Part shown: positions 1 to 12,026 of the stretch, piece by piece
How the letters are laid out: every line of letters starts with the position of its first letter
How positions within the stretch are numbered: position 1 is the first letter of the stretch
Source of the DNA: Myceligenerans pegani
GTDB lineage: Bacteria > Actinomycetota > Actinomycetes > Actinomycetales > Cellulomonadaceae
Reading direction: 5' to 3'
Length of the DNA stretch: 64,000 bases
NCBI RefSeq assembly: GCF_014892515.1
Contig: NZ_JADBGR010000102.1
Span: 1 to 64,000 of the forward strand
Translations under genes and position numbers: made by a program
Notes under the pieces: generated by a model
The model's database searches: none
Seen by the model: only the letters and a program-made list of their open reading frames with translations
Told to the model about the DNA's origin: nothing

Positions 1-19
1 CCCGCCACGCCAGGGACAC

Positions 20-1693
20 CTACGCGCCGAACGTCCAGGACTGCTCGGCGCCACCGCCGCAGGTGCGGATCTCGAGCTTCTGACCGTCCTGCAGCGCGCC
101 GCCGATCACTGCCAGGCACTTACCGGACTGCGGGTTCACCAGGTGCCGTGCCGCGGCGTCGTAGGTCCATTCCTGCGCGCCGGTACCGTTGCAGGTCCAC
201 AGCTGGACCGCCGTCCCGTCGGCCGTCCCGCCGCCCGAGACGTCCAGACACTTGCCGAGCGCGGAGATCGTGGCCCCGGAGCGGGTCCAGGTCTGGGCGT
301 CGTTGCCGCTGCAGTGCACGATCTGGATCGGGTTGCCGTCCCGCGGATCGGCCCACGGTACGTCCATGCACATGTCGTTGGCGGCGAGGACCGTTCCGGT
401 GCCCTGCGGGAGAGGCGAGTCGGGCGGGGTGTCGTCGTCATCGTCGTCGCCGCCGTTTGCGCCCCCGCCAATGGGGGTTGCCGCTCCGGCGAAGGGATCG
501 AGCTGCATGAAGGCCTCGGTCGGGTTGCCGTCGTGGACCAGGGATTCCTGGTTCTCGACGTCGTCGAACGCGAAGGCGTACGCCTTGCCGTCGGCCATCT
601 GCTCGTGGATGTACTTCGCGTAGTAGTTCGTCCGGCTCTCCTGGTAGAACGTGTCCGACGACGGACCCGGGTGGACGTCTCCGAGCAGCAGGGTGGAACG
701 GTGGAAGCCGGCGCACAACGTACGGGCGATGGCGCCGACGTCGTCGTTCGGCGCGAACAGGTCACCGGCGCAGCCGAAGATCGACTCGGCCGACGGCTTG
801 TCGAAGCTCGCCACGAACCCGCCGCCACCGTCCGTGAACGTCATCGTGTCGCCCGAGACGGTGCCGTAGAACTTGGTGTCCGGCGCGAAGCCGTAGGGGA
901 CCACCGTCATCGTCCGTGACCGATAGCGCTCCCATACGTCGTCGACGTACGAGGTGATCACGTCGGGAGAGATCTGACCGGTGCCGATCCCGTGCCCCGG
1001 CGAGAGCACCCGCAGCACGGAGCCGTTGGGCGCCGTCTGCTTCAGCCCGTTCCAGCCGGGGGTGGAGTCGAGGGCTGACACGACGTTGGAGAAGCCGTCC
1101 GGCTCCAGCATTCCGGTGTGCAGGATGTCGCCGCTCGAGGTCCGTAGGCCCGTCTGGTAGGGCGCGGAGAAGAAGTCGACCTGGGTGCTGTTGATCCACA
1201 GGCCGTCGTCGTTCAGCGTGTACTCGGTCCAGCTGAACATGATGTCCCGGTTGGGGTCGTTCGGGTTCTGCACGGCGGGCTGTACCAGGCGCCCGTCCAG
1301 CACGATCTGGAACGTCATCTTGGTGCCGTAGCTGAAGTAGACGCGGCCGGAGAGCTTCGGCATCTGGATCGTCGTGGACGCGCCCCGGGCGGGGCCGGGA
1401 ATCGAGGCGTCCGGCGCCGGCTCGGGAACGGCGCCCGCATCGGGCCACGGGTGGAACGTGCCGGACGCATCCGCATAGCCCATCTCACCGTTGCGCTCGC
1501 CGAGCACGTAGAGGAAGACCTGATCGCCGCGGTCCGAGTTGTTGGTGATGGTCAGAGGGATGGTGTCCGGGACGGCGGCGGCAGTCTCGGCCTGGGGCCC
1601 GGCCTCGGGGACACCATGCGCGGCGGTTGCCCAGGGAACGAGCAGACACGCGACCGCGGCGAGGGTTCCGATCAATTTCCGGGACGATGACAT
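20..1693 (-). CDS. Secreted GH64-type beta-1,3-glucanase with C-terminal ricin-type lectin domain
   Basis: The 557-aa product has a signal peptide (about residues 1-27, hydrophobic core ending near an AHG cleavage site). A catalytic region follows (about 40-410), starting with IPLTITNNSDRGDQVFLYV, typical of the thaumatin-like fold of glycoside hydrolase family 64, which cleaves beta-1,3-glucan. A poly-Asp/Pro linker (about 410-430) leads to a beta-trefoil lectin/CBM13 domain with three QxW-type repeats (QTWT, QEWT, QSWT). The family is laminaripentaose-producing and acts outside the cell on fungal or plant glucans; the lectin domain probably tethers it to polysaccharide. The start follows a GGAGG-like site (ACCGGAGGTTCAG before ATG). 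It is monocistronic, with the IS element inserted upstream of its promoter region. Family assignment is from sequence pattern only. Confidence 0.85.
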   Translation of the reverse strand: MSSSRKLIGTLAAVACLLVPWATAAHGVPEAGPQAETAAAVPDTIPLTITNNSDRGDQVFLYVLGERNGEMGYADASGTFHPWPDAGAVPEPAPDASIPGPARGASTTIQMPKLSGRVYFSYGTKMTFQIVLDGRLVQPAVQNPNDPNRDIMFSWTEYTLNDDGLWINSTQVDFFSAPYQTGLRTSSGDILHTGMLEPDGFSNVVSALDSTPGWNGLKQTAPNGSVLRVLSPGHGIGTGQISPDVITSYVDDVWERYRSRTMTVVPYGFAPDTKFYGTVSGDTMTFTDGGGGFVASFDKPSAESIFGCAGDLFAPNDDVGAIARTLCAGFHRSTLLLGDVHPGPSSDTFYQESRTNYYAKYIHEQMADGKAYAFAFDDVENQESLVHDGNPTEAFMQLDPFAGAATPIGGGANGGDDDDDDTPPDSPLPQGTGTVLAANDMCMDVPWADPRDGNPIQIVHCSGNDAQTWTRSGATISALGKCLDVSGGGTADGTAVQLWTCNGTGAQEWTYDAAARHLVNPQSGKCLAVIGGALQDGQKLEIRTCGGGAEQSWTFGA

Positions 1694-1775
1694 CTGAACC
1701 TCCGGTTCGTCGGCAAGTGGGGCTCCATCGCCCCGCGTGCAGAGACGCCCTTACCCGGCACGCCGTCCCACGGTA

Positions 1776-1788
1776 AGTAAGCCTTACT
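1776..1788. promoter_or_regulatory. Palindrome AGTAAG-C-CTTACT upstream of the glucanase gene
   Basis: This perfect 6+1+6 palindrome lies 83 bp upstream of the glucanase start codon. Its centre (GTAAGCCTTAC) resembles the core of DtxR/IdeR iron boxes (GTTAGSCTAAC) but differs at two symmetrical positions. It may instead be the operator of a sugar regulator. The function is a guess; the palindrome itself is read directly. Confidence 0.3.
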
Positions 1789-1906
1789 GACTTGTCACCC
1801 GTCCAGAACGAGAATAGGCCCAGGAGCCTACTGGTAATCTCGTACCCTGCGGCCCCGGCCACGAGGATCCGCACGCCCACGCCCGACACGCCACGGGGGG
1901 CAAGGC

Positions 1907-1942
1907 GCGAAGCCGGGTTAGCGGCAAGATTGTGTGTCTGCT
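1907..1942 (+). repeat. Left end of the IS: 8-bp target duplication plus 28-bp inverted repeat
   Basis: The target duplication GCGAAGCC is at 1907-1914 and the left inverted repeat at 1915-1942 (begins GGGTTAGCGGCA, ends GTGTGTCTGCT). It matches the right repeat at 25 of 28 positions; the three mismatches lie in a 5-nt central stretch. Confidence 0.9.
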
Positions 1943-3209
1943 GAGGCGGTCTCGACGCTGGTCGGAGGCGGGTTTCCGGGGTCTGTTATGCCCTGGTGGG
2001 CATGGCGGAGCAGGGTGGTGGACATGGCCGACGGTGTGAGGTATGCGGCGGCTGGCTCAAGCGCAACGGCCGTACGAGCAGCGGGAAGATACGGTGGCGG
2101 TGCACGTCGTGTGGCTCTTCCAGCAGCAGGAGCAGGCCGGATGTGACCCGCCGGGCGCAGGCCGAGACGTTCGTGGCGTGGCTGACCGGCCCAGCGTCCC
2201 AGCGGGAGGTGGGCGGCGGGAGTGGGCGCACGTTCCGTGACCGGCACGCCTGGTGCTGGCGGATCGAGCCGGCCATCGCGGTCACCGGTGAGGTGTTTGA
2301 CGAGGTTCAGCTCGACGGGATCTATCTCGCCGGCGGCTGGTGCGCCCTGATCCCGATCACCCGAGGCACCGTTGTCGGGCTGCAGTGGTGCGACACGGAG
2401 AAGAAGGCCGCCTGGATGGCGTTGCTGGAACGTCTGCCCGCGCCGCGAGCCGTGGTCGTCGACGGCGGCAGCGGCCTTGCCAGCGCGCTGGCGGCTACCT
2501 GGCCGGACACGGCGGTGCAGCGGTGCCTGGTCCACGTCCAGCGGAACGTGCGCGGCTACCTGACCCGCCATCCGCGCACCGACGCGGGGCGCACTCTGCG
2601 GGCCCTGTCGCTGCAGCTGACCAAGATCACCACCCGCGACCAGGCCACCATCTGGCTGACCGCCCTGAACGCCTGGCACCAGGTCAACAGCGACCTCATC
2701 AAACAGCGCACCTACGCCACCCAGCCCGGCGCGATACGTCCGCAGTGGGCCAGGGCCGGGCAGCGATGGTGGTACACCCACGACCGCATCCGCCGCGCCT
2801 ACCGGCTCATGGCCCGCCTTGCACGCCAGGACGCCCTGTTCACCTACCTCGAACCCCGATTCGAGGGCCTCGACATCTCCTCAACCACCAACCAGATCGA
2901 GGGCGGCATCAACTCCGTACTACGTGACCTGCTCAAACGCCACCGTGGCATGACACCCGAGCATCAGAAACGGGCCGTGGAGTGGTGGTGCTACCTGCAC
3001 TCCGAGAACCCCACCCAACCTGCAGACCTGGCCCGGCCCGAACACTGGAACCCCCAGCCAAGCCCGCCAGTCATCAACGACAAACCCATCGACCCGGCCG
3101 GCTACGACACCACCGCCACGGCCGAAGAAGGACTCTGGGCCCGCAAGGGCTGGGCCGGACGACCATGAGCGACACGCCCGAAGCAGACACACATTTCTGC
3201 CGCTAACCC
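1915..3209 (+). mobile_element. IS256-superfamily (IS1249-type) insertion sequence, complete
   Basis: The element is 1295 bp long, bounded by 28-bp imperfect inverted repeats (1915-1942 and 3182-3209) and flanked by a perfect 8-bp direct repeat GCGAAGCC (1907-1914, 3210-3217). It carries one intact transposase gene. An 8-bp target duplication fits IS256-family elements. The intact reading frame and perfect duplication suggest a recent, possibly still active insertion. It sits between the glucanase gene and tRNA-Ile and disrupts no visible gene. Confidence 0.92.
1996..3168 (+). CDS. IS1249-like transposase (DDE type)
   Basis: The 390-aa product has an N-terminal zinc ribbon (C14-x2-C17 and C36-x2-C39) for DNA binding, as in IS1249 and relatives. 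A DDE catalytic core follows, with likely acidic residues D107 (in FDEVQLDG), D156 (in VVVDGGSG) and E302 (in TTNQIEGG), spaced as in the IS256/MULE superfamily. The GTG at 1996 and the ATG at 2002 are both possible starts; the zinc ribbon is kept by either. The gene fills almost the whole element and has no frameshift or stop. It would catalyse cut-and-paste or copy-out transposition of the element. Confidence 0.9.
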   Translation: MGMAEQGGGHGRRCEVCGGWLKRNGRTSSGKIRWRCTSCGSSSSRSRPDVTRRAQAETFVAWLTGPASQREVGGGSGRTFRDRHAWCWRIEPAIAVTGEVFDEVQLDGIYLAGGWCALIPITRGTVVGLQWCDTEKKAAWMALLERLPAPRAVVVDGGSGLASALAATWPDTAVQRCLVHVQRNVRGYLTRHPRTDAGRTLRALSLQLTKITTRDQATIWLTALNAWHQVNSDLIKQRTYATQPGAIRPQWARAGQRWWYTHDRIRRAYRLMARLARQDALFTYLEPRFEGLDISSTTNQIEGGINSVLRDLLKRHRGMTPEHQKRAVEWWCYLHSENPTQPADLARPEHWNPQPSPPVINDKPIDPAGYDTTATAEEGLWARKGWAGRP

Positions 3210-3217
3210 GCGAAGCC
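3182..3217 (+). repeat. Right end of the IS: 28-bp inverted repeat plus 8-bp target duplication
   Basis: The right inverted repeat (3182-3209, ends CTGCCGCTAACCC) is the reverse complement of the left end with three mismatches. It is followed directly by GCGAAGCC (3210-3217), identical to the octamer left of the element. Confidence 0.9.
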
Positions 3218-3230
3218 CCACACCGGGGGT

Positions 3231-3272
3231 CCGGGGGCGTGCCCCCGGGGCGGGGCATGGGGGCTCCGCCCC
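3231..3272. repeat. Overlapping GC-rich palindromes beside the IS
   Basis: CCGGGGGC-GT-GCCCCCGG (3231-3248) is a perfect hairpin. A second potential stem, GGGGCGG (3247-3253) with CCGCCCC (3266-3272), overlaps it. Such G/C-run palindromes are common between genes in high-GC actinobacteria. They lie outside the target duplication, so they predate the IS, and could stop transcription coming out of the transposase gene. Confidence 0.5.
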
Positions 3273-3289
3273 CACAGAAAACAAACGAG

Positions 3290-3320
3290 ACGGCCCGGCC
3301 TACGAGTAGGCACGGGCCGT
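3290..3320 (-). terminator. Intrinsic terminator of tRNA-Ile
   Basis: ACGGCCCGGCCTAC-GA-GTAGGC-A-CGGGCCGT forms a 14-bp stem with one bulged base. Read on the minus strand it is followed by the T-rich stretch CTCGTTTGTTTTCTG. It lies 12 bp beyond the tRNA 3' end, so it is a good rho-independent terminator for that gene. Confidence 0.85.
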
Positions 3321-3331
3321 CCACCGTCAAG

Positions 3332-3405
3332 TGGGGGTACGAGGACTTGAACCTCGGACCTCATCGTTATCAGCGATGCGCTCTAACCGCCTGAGCTATA
3401 CCCCC
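3332..3405 (-). tRNA. tRNA-Ile (anticodon GAT)
   Basis: The 74-nt cloverleaf reads GGGGGTA acceptor paired with TACCCCC, a D arm GCTC...GAGC, an anticodon stem CATCG / CGATG with loop CTGATAA (anticodon GAT) and a T arm CGAGG-TTCAAGT-CCTCG, with discriminator A. CCA is not encoded. In many actinobacteria tRNA-Ile is followed by tRNA-Ala after the gyr/DUF3566 genes. No tRNA-Ala is seen here; the IS and glucanase gene occupy that place. Confidence 0.97.
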
Positions 3406-3540
3406 GAGCCGTTCCAGGAACCCCGTCCACCCGGACAGTGCTCTCTGGCAGCACCCAGACATTACCCCAGCGGGCGGCTCTGTCCCAAACCGAAATCGTG
3501 GATCCCGCCAACTTCGTGGTGTGACATGCGCCGGAGACGA

Positions 3541-3575
3541 CGGCGGCGTCCCTCGTCGAGCGAGGGACGCCGCCG
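3541..3575 (-). terminator. Terminator hairpin after the gyrA-DUF3566 genes
   Basis: CGGCGGCGTCCCTCG-tcgag-CGAGGGACGCCGCCG is a perfect 15-bp stem 12 bp past the stop codon of the DUF3566 gene. There is no T tract, as is common for high-GC terminators. Confidence 0.75.
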
Positions 3576-3586
3576 ATGCGAGGTGC

Positions 3587-4942
3587 TCAGTCGTCGGTGA
3601 GCGTCATGTGCACGCCGCCCACCAGAGCGGCCGTGATGTTGTAGAGGAAGGTCATGATCGTGGCCAGTGCGGTGAGCAGGACGACGTTGCAGATGGCGAC
3701 GAGCGTCGCGAGCGAGACCACTCGCTCGAACTCGACGTACTGCATGACGTTGAAGTTCGTCTCCTCGCCGATGGCATCGGTCACGAACGTCTGGACCTTG
3801 TCGAAGACCCCGAGGCTGTCGATCACGGACCAGAACACGACGGTCGCGACCACAGTCATGATCGCGATCGCGACCGACAGCAGGAAGGCCAGCTTCATGA
3901 CCGACCACGGGTCGATCCGCGAGATCGCCAGGCGGACCCGGCGCGGACCAGCACTCGGCCGCGGCGTCGCGCTGGGTGCGGGGCCGGGCGTGGTGTCGCC
4001 CTCCGGCCGGCCGCCCGTGCCGACCGGAACCGTCTCCTCGACGGGCACGGAGGCCGAGCCTCGCACCGCGCCGGCCGCGTAGTGCATCTCCGGGGGAGCC
4101 GGCGGAGCAGGCTGGGGCTCCGGCGGAGCCGCAGGGGCCTCCGGCATGGCGGAGGAAACCTTCTTCGCGGCGTTGCGCGCGGCGGCGAGGGCCGCCTGTG
4201 CTGCCTTGACCGCACCCTGCCGGACGGCCGCGGCCGGATCCTCCGCGCCACCGCTCCGGCCGCCGGCCTCGTTCGCCGTGGCGGCCGCCGGTTCGGCCAT
4301 CGGCGCGTCAGCCGCATTCGGGGCCGACACCCGTTGCCATGCCTCGCCGGGCAGGTTCGGCGGCAGGCTTTCGCGCGAAACCACTCGCGGCTTCGTCGTG
4401 TCCTCGATGTCCTCGCCCTCGGCCCGCCCCGGTGCGGCGGCGTTGTCGATGGCCGATCCGAGAGACGACGACGCCGTCTCGGGTGTGCCGTTCGGCCCGT
4501 CGGCGGGATCCGCCGTGTAGCGCGACGACGGCGCGCTCGCACCCGCTTCGTACGCCGAGCGCCAGAAACCGCCGGGGATCGGCTTCTCCGGTGCCTCCGG
4601 CGGCGTCGAACCCGCCGGGCTCTCGGAGGAGGTGCTCGCCACCGGGTCCTCCATCGGGGCGGCGTCCGATGCGCTCGGCTCCGCCTTCTCCGCGATTCTC
4701 TCGGTCACCGTTCCCCCTGCGGGCTCCTCGACGGCATCGCCCTCGTCCGAGACCGGCTCTGTCGCATTCGTGTCGCTCTGTGTCTTGTCGGCCGAGGCTT
4801 CGACCGACACCTGGCCGACGGTGTCACCCGACGGTTCGGAGTCCGGCGAGGCGTCCTCCCGGACATGGGTCTTCTCGAGTTCGTCGTCGATCTCCGTCGT
4901 CGCCGATCGGCTGCCCTGTCCGGTGTCGTTGCCGCTTGTCAT
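3587..4942 (-). CDS. DUF3566 membrane protein with long disordered N-terminus
   Basis: The 451-aa protein has an acidic then Ala/Pro-rich low-complexity N-terminus (about residues 1-330) and a C-terminal DUF3566 domain (about 335-451) with two membrane segments (about KLAFLLSVAIAIMTVVATVV and VVLLTALATIMTFLYNITAAL). It ends in GGVHMTLTDD, typical of the family. DUF3566 proteins follow gyrA in most actinobacteria; the Mycobacterium homologue is CwsA-adjacent and its role is not settled. The start ATG overlaps the gyrA stop (TGATG), so translation is likely coupled. The function is unknown, probably in the cell envelope. Confidence 0.85.
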   Translation of the reverse strand: MTSGNDTGQGSRSATTEIDDELEKTHVREDASPDSEPSGDTVGQVSVEASADKTQSDTNATEPVSDEGDAVEEPAGGTVTERIAEKAEPSASDAAPMEDPVASTSSESPAGSTPPEAPEKPIPGGFWRSAYEAGASAPSSRYTADPADGPNGTPETASSSLGSAIDNAAAPGRAEGEDIEDTTKPRVVSRESLPPNLPGEAWQRVSAPNAADAPMAEPAAATANEAGGRSGGAEDPAAAVRQGAVKAAQAALAAARNAAKKVSSAMPEAPAAPPEPQPAPPAPPEMHYAAGAVRGSASVPVEETVPVGTGGRPEGDTTPGPAPSATPRPSAGPRRVRLAISRIDPWSVMKLAFLLSVAIAIMTVVATVVFWSVIDSLGVFDKVQTFVTDAIGEETNFNVMQYVEFERVVSLATLVAICNVVLLTALATIMTFLYNITAALVGGVHMTLTDD

Positions 4943-7611
4943 CAGCTGTCCTCGCGTCCGGTGCTCTCTTGCTCTGGGGTGCTCGAAACCTCGTCGGGGC
5001 CAGGTACCTCTCCGTCCACGGTAACGCCGTCCACACCGTTCCCGCCGTTCGTCGGCCCCTCAGGGCCGTCCTCCGACTCGGCAACCTCCTGCTCGAGGTT
5101 GCGTTCCGCGTTGCGCGCGACGGCGATGATCCGATCGCCCCTGTCCGGTTTGGCGAAGGTTACTCCCTGCGTGTTCCTGCCGGTCAGGTTCACCTCCGCG
5201 ACCGCGGACCGGACGATCTTGCCACGTTCCATGATGACGAGGACCTCGTCATCCGCATCCGTGACCAGCGCCCCCACAAGGTCTCCGCGCGCCTCGACCA
5301 GATTCGCCACCTTGATGCCCAGGCCACCACGACCCTGGACGCGGTACTCGTCGATCCTGGTGCGCTTGGCGAAGCCGCCCTCCGTCACGACGAACAGGTC
5401 CGTCCCGGGCGTGACCACCTGAGCCGCGAGCAACTCGTCGTCGTCCCGGAACTTCATGCCCGTCACACCCGAGGTCGCTCGGCCGAGCGGCCGGATCGTG
5501 TCGTCCGAGGCATGGAACCGGATCGACTGCCCCTTGCGCGAGACGAGGATGAGGTCGTCGTCCGCGTTCACCAGACGTGCGGCCACCAGTTCGTCCGGAC
5601 GCCCCTCCTCGTCCTCCCGCAGGTTGATCGCGATGAGACCGCCGGACCGCGGCGAGTTGTACTCCTGCAGCCGCGTCTTCTTGACGATGCCCCGTCGAGT
5701 GGCCAGGACGAGGTAGTCCGCGGCGTCGTAGTCGGGGATGTCCAGGACCTGGGCGATGTGCTCCCCGGGCTGGAACGCCATGAGGTTGGCGACGTGCTGC
5801 CCCTTCGAGTCGCGGCCGCCCTCGGGAAGCTCGTAGCCCTTCGCCCGGTAGACCCGGCCCAGGTTGGTGAAGAAGAGCAGCCAGTGGTGCGTCGTCGTGA
5901 CGAAGAAGTGGTCGACGATGTCGTCCTCGCGCAACTGCGTTCCCCGCACGCCCTTGCCGCCACGCTTCTGCTGTCGGTAGTTGTCGCTGCGGGTCCGCTT
6001 GGCGTAGCCGCCGCGCGTGATCGTGACGACCATCTCCTCCTCGGGGATCAGGTCCTCGACGGACATGTCACCGAGATGCGGGAGGATCGTCGTGCGGCGC
6101 TCGTCGCCGTACCGCGCGACGATCTCGTCCATCTCCTCGCCGACGATGGCACGCTGCCGCTCGGGCTTGGCCAGGATGTCGCGGTAGTCGTTGATCAGCG
6201 CCTCGAGCTTCGCGTGCTCGTCGAGGATCTTCTGTCGTTCGAGGGCGGCAAGGCGGCGCAGCTGCATCGCCAGGATCGCGTTGGCCTGGACCTCGTCCAC
6301 GCCGAGCAGACCCATCAGGCCGCTGCGCGCCTCGTCGACGTCGGGGGAGCGGCGGATGAGCGCGATGACCTCGTCGAGCGCGTCGAGTGCCTTGAGGTAG
6401 CCCACGTAGATGTGGATCTGCTCCTCGGCCTCCTTGAGGAGGAACTCGGTGCGCCGCCGCACGACCTCGATCTGGTGCGTGACCCAGTGCCGGATGAACG
6501 CGTCCAGGCTGAGCGTCCGCGGGACGTCGTCGACCAGCGCCAGCATGTTGGCGCTGAAGTTCTCCTGCAGCTGCGTGTGCTTGTACAGGTTGTTCAGGAC
6601 GACCTTGGCGACCGCGTCGCGCTTGAGCACGATGACGAGTCGCTGGCCTGTCCGGCCCGACGTCTCGTCACGGATATCGGCGATGCCCTGGATGCGCCCT
6701 TCGTTGACCATGTCCGCGATCTTCGCGGCGAGGTTGTCGGGGTTCACCATGTACGGCAGCTCGGTGATGACCAGGCAGATCCGGTTCTGGATCTCTTCGA
6801 CGTTCACCACCGCGCGCATCGTGATCGACCCGCGGCCCGTGCGGTACGCCTCCTCGATGCCCTTCTGGCCCAGGATCTGCGCGCCGGTCGGGAAGTCGGG
6901 GCCCTTGATGCGCTGCATCAGCGCCTCGAGCAGCTCCTCGCGCGAGGCGTCCGGGTTGTCGAGGTACCACTTCGCCCCGTCGGCCACCTCGCGCAGGTTG
7001 TGCGGCGGGATGTTCGTGGCCATCCCGACGGCGATCCCGGCGGACCCGTTGACGAGCAGGTTCGGGAAGCGCGCCGGGAGGACCGTCGGCTCCTGTGTCC
7101 GACCGTCGTAGTTGTCCTGGAAGTTGACGGTGTTCTTCTCGATGTCGCGCACCATCTCGAGCGCGAGCGGCGCCATGCGGCACTCGGTGTACCGAGGGGC
7201 GGCGGCGGGATCGTTGCCGGGCGAGCCGAAGTTCCCCTGACCGGCGACCAGCGGGTACCGCAGCACCCAGTCCTGCACGAGCCGGACCAGCGTGTCGTAG
7301 ATCGCCGTGTCGCCGTGCGGGTGGTACTTACCCATCACGTCGCCCACCACGCGCGAACACTTGCTGAACGAACGATCCGGCCGGTAGCCACCGTCGTACA
7401 TCGCGTACAGCACGCGGCGGTGGACCGGCTTGAGCCCGTCCCGCACGTCCGGCAGGGCTCGTCCCACGATCACGCTCATCGCGTAGTCCAGGTAGCTGCG
7501 CTGCATCTCGAGCTGCAGGTCCACCTGTTCCACACGGCCGTGGTGCACGGCCAACGCGGCGTCGCCGACGCCGTCGGGGAGGTCCTCCACTCCGGGGGTC
7601 TCGTCCGTCAC
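4942..7611 (-). CDS. gyrA: DNA gyrase subunit A
   Basis: The 889-aa protein carries the ParC/GyrA winged-helix and tower domains followed by the six-bladed beta-pinwheel. It contains [15 protein letters not shown], with the active-site tyrosine that makes the transient DNA break, the quinolone-region segment [20 protein letters not shown], and the GyrA box QQKRGGKG near residue 546, needed to wrap DNA. The quinolone-determining positions keep an alanine-free GDTAIYD pattern with D before T, as in many actinobacteria. With GyrB it introduces negative supercoils using ATP. It lies 133 bp downstream of gyrB. The acidic tail after about residue 840 is dispensable-looking. Confidence 0.97.
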   Translation of the reverse strand: MTDETPGVEDLPDGVGDAALAVHHGRVEQVDLQLEMQRSYLDYAMSVIVGRALPDVRDGLKPVHRRVLYAMYDGGYRPDRSFSKCSRVVGDVMGKYHPHGDTAIYDTLVRLVQDWVLRYPLVAGQGNFGSPGNDPAAAPRYTECRMAPLALEMVRDIEKNTVNFQDNYDGRTQEPTVLPARFPNLLVNGSAGIAVGMATNIPPHNLREVADGAKWYLDNPDASREELLEALMQRIKGPDFPTGAQILGQKGIEEAYRTGRGSITMRAVVNVEEIQNRICLVITELPYMVNPDNLAAKIADMVNEGRIQGIADIRDETSGRTGQRLVIVLKRDAVAKVVLNNLYKHTQLQENFSANMLALVDDVPRTLSLDAFIRHWVTHQIEVVRRRTEFLLKEAEEQIHIYVGYLKALDALDEVIALIRRSPDVDEARSGLMGLLGVDEVQANAILAMQLRRLAALERQKILDEHAKLEALINDYRDILAKPERQRAIVGEEMDEIVARYGDERRTTILPHLGDMSVEDLIPEEEMVVTITRGGYAKRTRSDNYRQQKRGGKGVRGTQLREDDIVDHFFVTTTHHWLLFFTNLGRVYRAKGYELPEGGRDSKGQHVANLMAFQPGEHIAQVLDIPDYDAADYLVLATRRGIVKKTRLQEYNSPRSGGLIAINLREDEEGRPDELVAARLVNADDDLILVSRKGQSIRFHASDDTIRPLGRATSGVTGMKFRDDDELLAAQVVTPGTDLFVVTEGGFAKRTRIDEYRVQGRGGLGIKVANLVEARGDLVGALVTDADDEVLVIMERGKIVRSAVAEVNLTGRNTQGVTFAKPDRGDRIIAVARNAERNLEQEVAESEDGPEGPTNGGNGVDGVTVDGEVPGPDEVSSTPEQESTGREDS

Positions 7612-7744
7612 GTCTCTTCCTTCCCACGCCGTCCGACGGCGTGCTGTTGTCTCCCCGGCAACTCGTCATCACGCGGTGGCCGGGCCGCGCGCTCGCTCCG
7701 TCCGCCGCCGTCCCGGCGGCATCGTGCGGAACTCGCGAACTCGC

Positions 7745-10372
<2,628 letters not shown>

Positions 10373-11173
10373 GTGAAGAAGTTCCTCGCCGGCGGTGCTC
10401 TCACCGCCGTCGTACTTGGTGGGATGGTCGCCATGGCCCCCGCCGCATCTGCCCACATCCCCAACGCCAGCGCCGACTGCAGCGGCCTCTATGTCGACTT
10501 CAAGTCGTACAGGGGCGGCACGGACATCGAGGTCGTCATCGACGGCGAGATCGTCGAGTCGGCCGTGCTCCCCGGTAGCCCCCGGGACTGGGCCCACTTC
10601 GTCAAGCACTACGAGTTCGACGACGACACGGTCGCCCACACCTGGTCAGTGTCCGTCGACGCGCACGACGACGACAAGTACGACTACTCGAACGAAGGCA
10701 CTGTCGACGCCTGCGCCGAGCCGCCGGCCAAGGAGGTCGTCTCGCCGGCGACGCCCGAGGTCGTCGCCGGCTGCGCCGTGACGATCGACGACGTCGTCCT
10801 CCCCGAGAACACCGAGTCCCTGACCTACTCGAAGAACGAGGCGGGCGTCGTCGCCGCCCTCGTCTCGGACCAGTACGAGTGGATCGAGGACCTCGGCGCC
10901 TGGCTGCCGCAGGAGGACGGCACCGTGCTCTTCCCGGCCGAGCTTCTGCTCGTCGAGGAGGAGTGCGAAGAGGCTCCGGCCCCGGAGCCTTCGCCGTCGG
11001 AGCCGACCGAGGCCGCGCCGTCGGACGAGCCGTCCGAGCCGGTCGCCGAGGAGGAGCCGCCGGTCCTGGCCGCGACGGGTGCCACCGTCGGTGGCGCCGC
11101 GGCGTTCGCCCTTCTCCTGGTGGGCGGCGGCGTCGCCCTGGTCATCGCGCGCCGGCGGATGGCCAAGAACTGA
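10373..11173 (+). CDS. Secreted LAATG-anchored surface protein
   Basis: The 266-aa product has a signal peptide (KKFLAGGALTAVVLGGMVAM, cleavage after ASA-HIP). The secreted part is about 190 aa with three visible Cys and ends in an acidic Pro/Glu/Ser-rich wall-spanning stretch. A sorting signal follows: LAATG, a hydrophobic helix (AAAFALLLVGGGVALVIA) and the basic tail RRRMAKN. LAxTG motifs are used by class E sortases of actinobacteria, so the protein is likely cell-wall anchored. GTG 10373 was chosen because it starts the signal peptide and follows AAGGA; the reading frame stays open further upstream but encodes nothing membrane-like. The function of the exposed domain is not recognised. 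It stands alone between two divergent groups. Confidence 0.8.
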   Translation: MKKFLAGGALTAVVLGGMVAMAPAASAHIPNASADCSGLYVDFKSYRGGTDIEVVIDGEIVESAVLPGSPRDWAHFVKHYEFDDDTVAHTWSVSVDAHDDDKYDYSNEGTVDACAEPPAKEVVSPATPEVVAGCAVTIDDVVLPENTESLTYSKNEAGVVAALVSDQYEWIEDLGAWLPQEDGTVLFPAELLLVEEECEEAPAPEPSPSEPTEAAPSDEPSEPVAEEEPPVLAATGATVGGAAAFALLLVGGGVALVIARRRMAKN

Positions 11174-11198
11174 CGCGGTAGTCCGCGACAGCAGAGAA

Positions 11199-11234
11199 CG
11201 ATCAGGCCTCGCCCATCCGGGCGGGGCCTGATCG
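11199..11234. terminator. Strong hairpin terminator after the surface-protein gene
   Basis: CGATCAGGCCTCGCCC and GGGCGGGGCCTGATCG form a 16-bp stem (one G-T pair) 25 bp past the stop codon, followed by CTTTCCC. It lies between the convergent surface-protein and dciA genes and can serve both. Confidence 0.85.
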
Positions 11235-11384
11235 CTTTCCCGCCGCTCTCATACGGCACCACCCGCGGCGAGCAGGGCCGACCAGGTCACGATGCCGCGT
11301 CCGGTCCACGATGAGACCTCGACCGGACATCGGCAAACCGCGACCATCGGGCATCGGGGCGCGATGATCGGGCTCGGCCGAGCC

Positions 11385-12026
11385 TCAGCCGAACGTGTCT
11401 CGAGGGCCCGGCCCGCGCACCGCTCGCGGCCCCCTCCGGAATCCCGGCCCGGCGGGCCCCAGCACGGAAACCTCCTCGACGACGCCCTCACCGATCTCTT
11501 CCGCCATCCGCCGCAGCAGATCCGGTACGAGCATCCGCATCTGCGTCGCCCACGCGGTGGAGTCGGCGCGCACGACGAGCACCCGTTCCTCGAAGGTGAC
11601 CGGTGTGCAGTGCTCCGCGACGTCGTCTCCGACGACATCCCGCCATCGACCCACGACGCCGCCGACCGAGACGTCCTGCGTCCAGCCCTTCTCGCGCAGC
11701 AGCCGGCCGACGACTGCTCCGAGCAGCTGCGGGTCGCGCGCGTTCGGTCCCTGTGCCTCCTTGCGCGGCTCGGCGAGCGGGGATCTCCGTGCGGGTGACC
11801 CCGGCCGCAGCCCCTTCGCTCGTGCGGCCGCCTTGGCCCGGTTGAGTGCCGCGCGCGCGACCTCCTCGGGAGGGGTGGTCGGCACCTCGCCAGAGCTCGC
11901 CAGATCTCCTGTCTCCCCACTGTTATCCACAGCACTCTGTGGATAACTTTCGGGGCCGGGGGAGCCCTCCCGACGGGCCCCTCCGCTGCCCGTCGTTGGC
12001 TCACGCGACATGTTCTCGTCACTCAC
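11385..12026 (-). CDS. DUF721 / DciA-family replication protein
   Basis: The 213-aa product has a disordered charged N-terminus and a DUF721 domain (about 105-195: [48 protein letters not shown]). DUF721 proteins next to recF are the DciA family, the ancestral loader or operator of the DnaB helicase. The GTG start lies within the last codons of recF (8-bp overlap), indicating translational coupling and a dnaN-gnd-recF-dciA operon. The Pro/Gly/Arg tail has no known role. Confidence 0.8.
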   Translation of the reverse strand: MSDENMSREPTTGSGGARREGSPGPESYPQSAVDNSGETGDLASSGEVPTTPPEEVARAALNRAKAAARAKGLRPGSPARRSPLAEPRKEAQGPNARDPQLLGAVVGRLLREKGWTQDVSVGGVVGRWRDVVGDDVAEHCTPVTFEERVLVVRADSTAWATQMRMLVPDLLRRMAEEIGEGVVEEVSVLGPAGPGFRRGPRAVRGPGPRDTFG

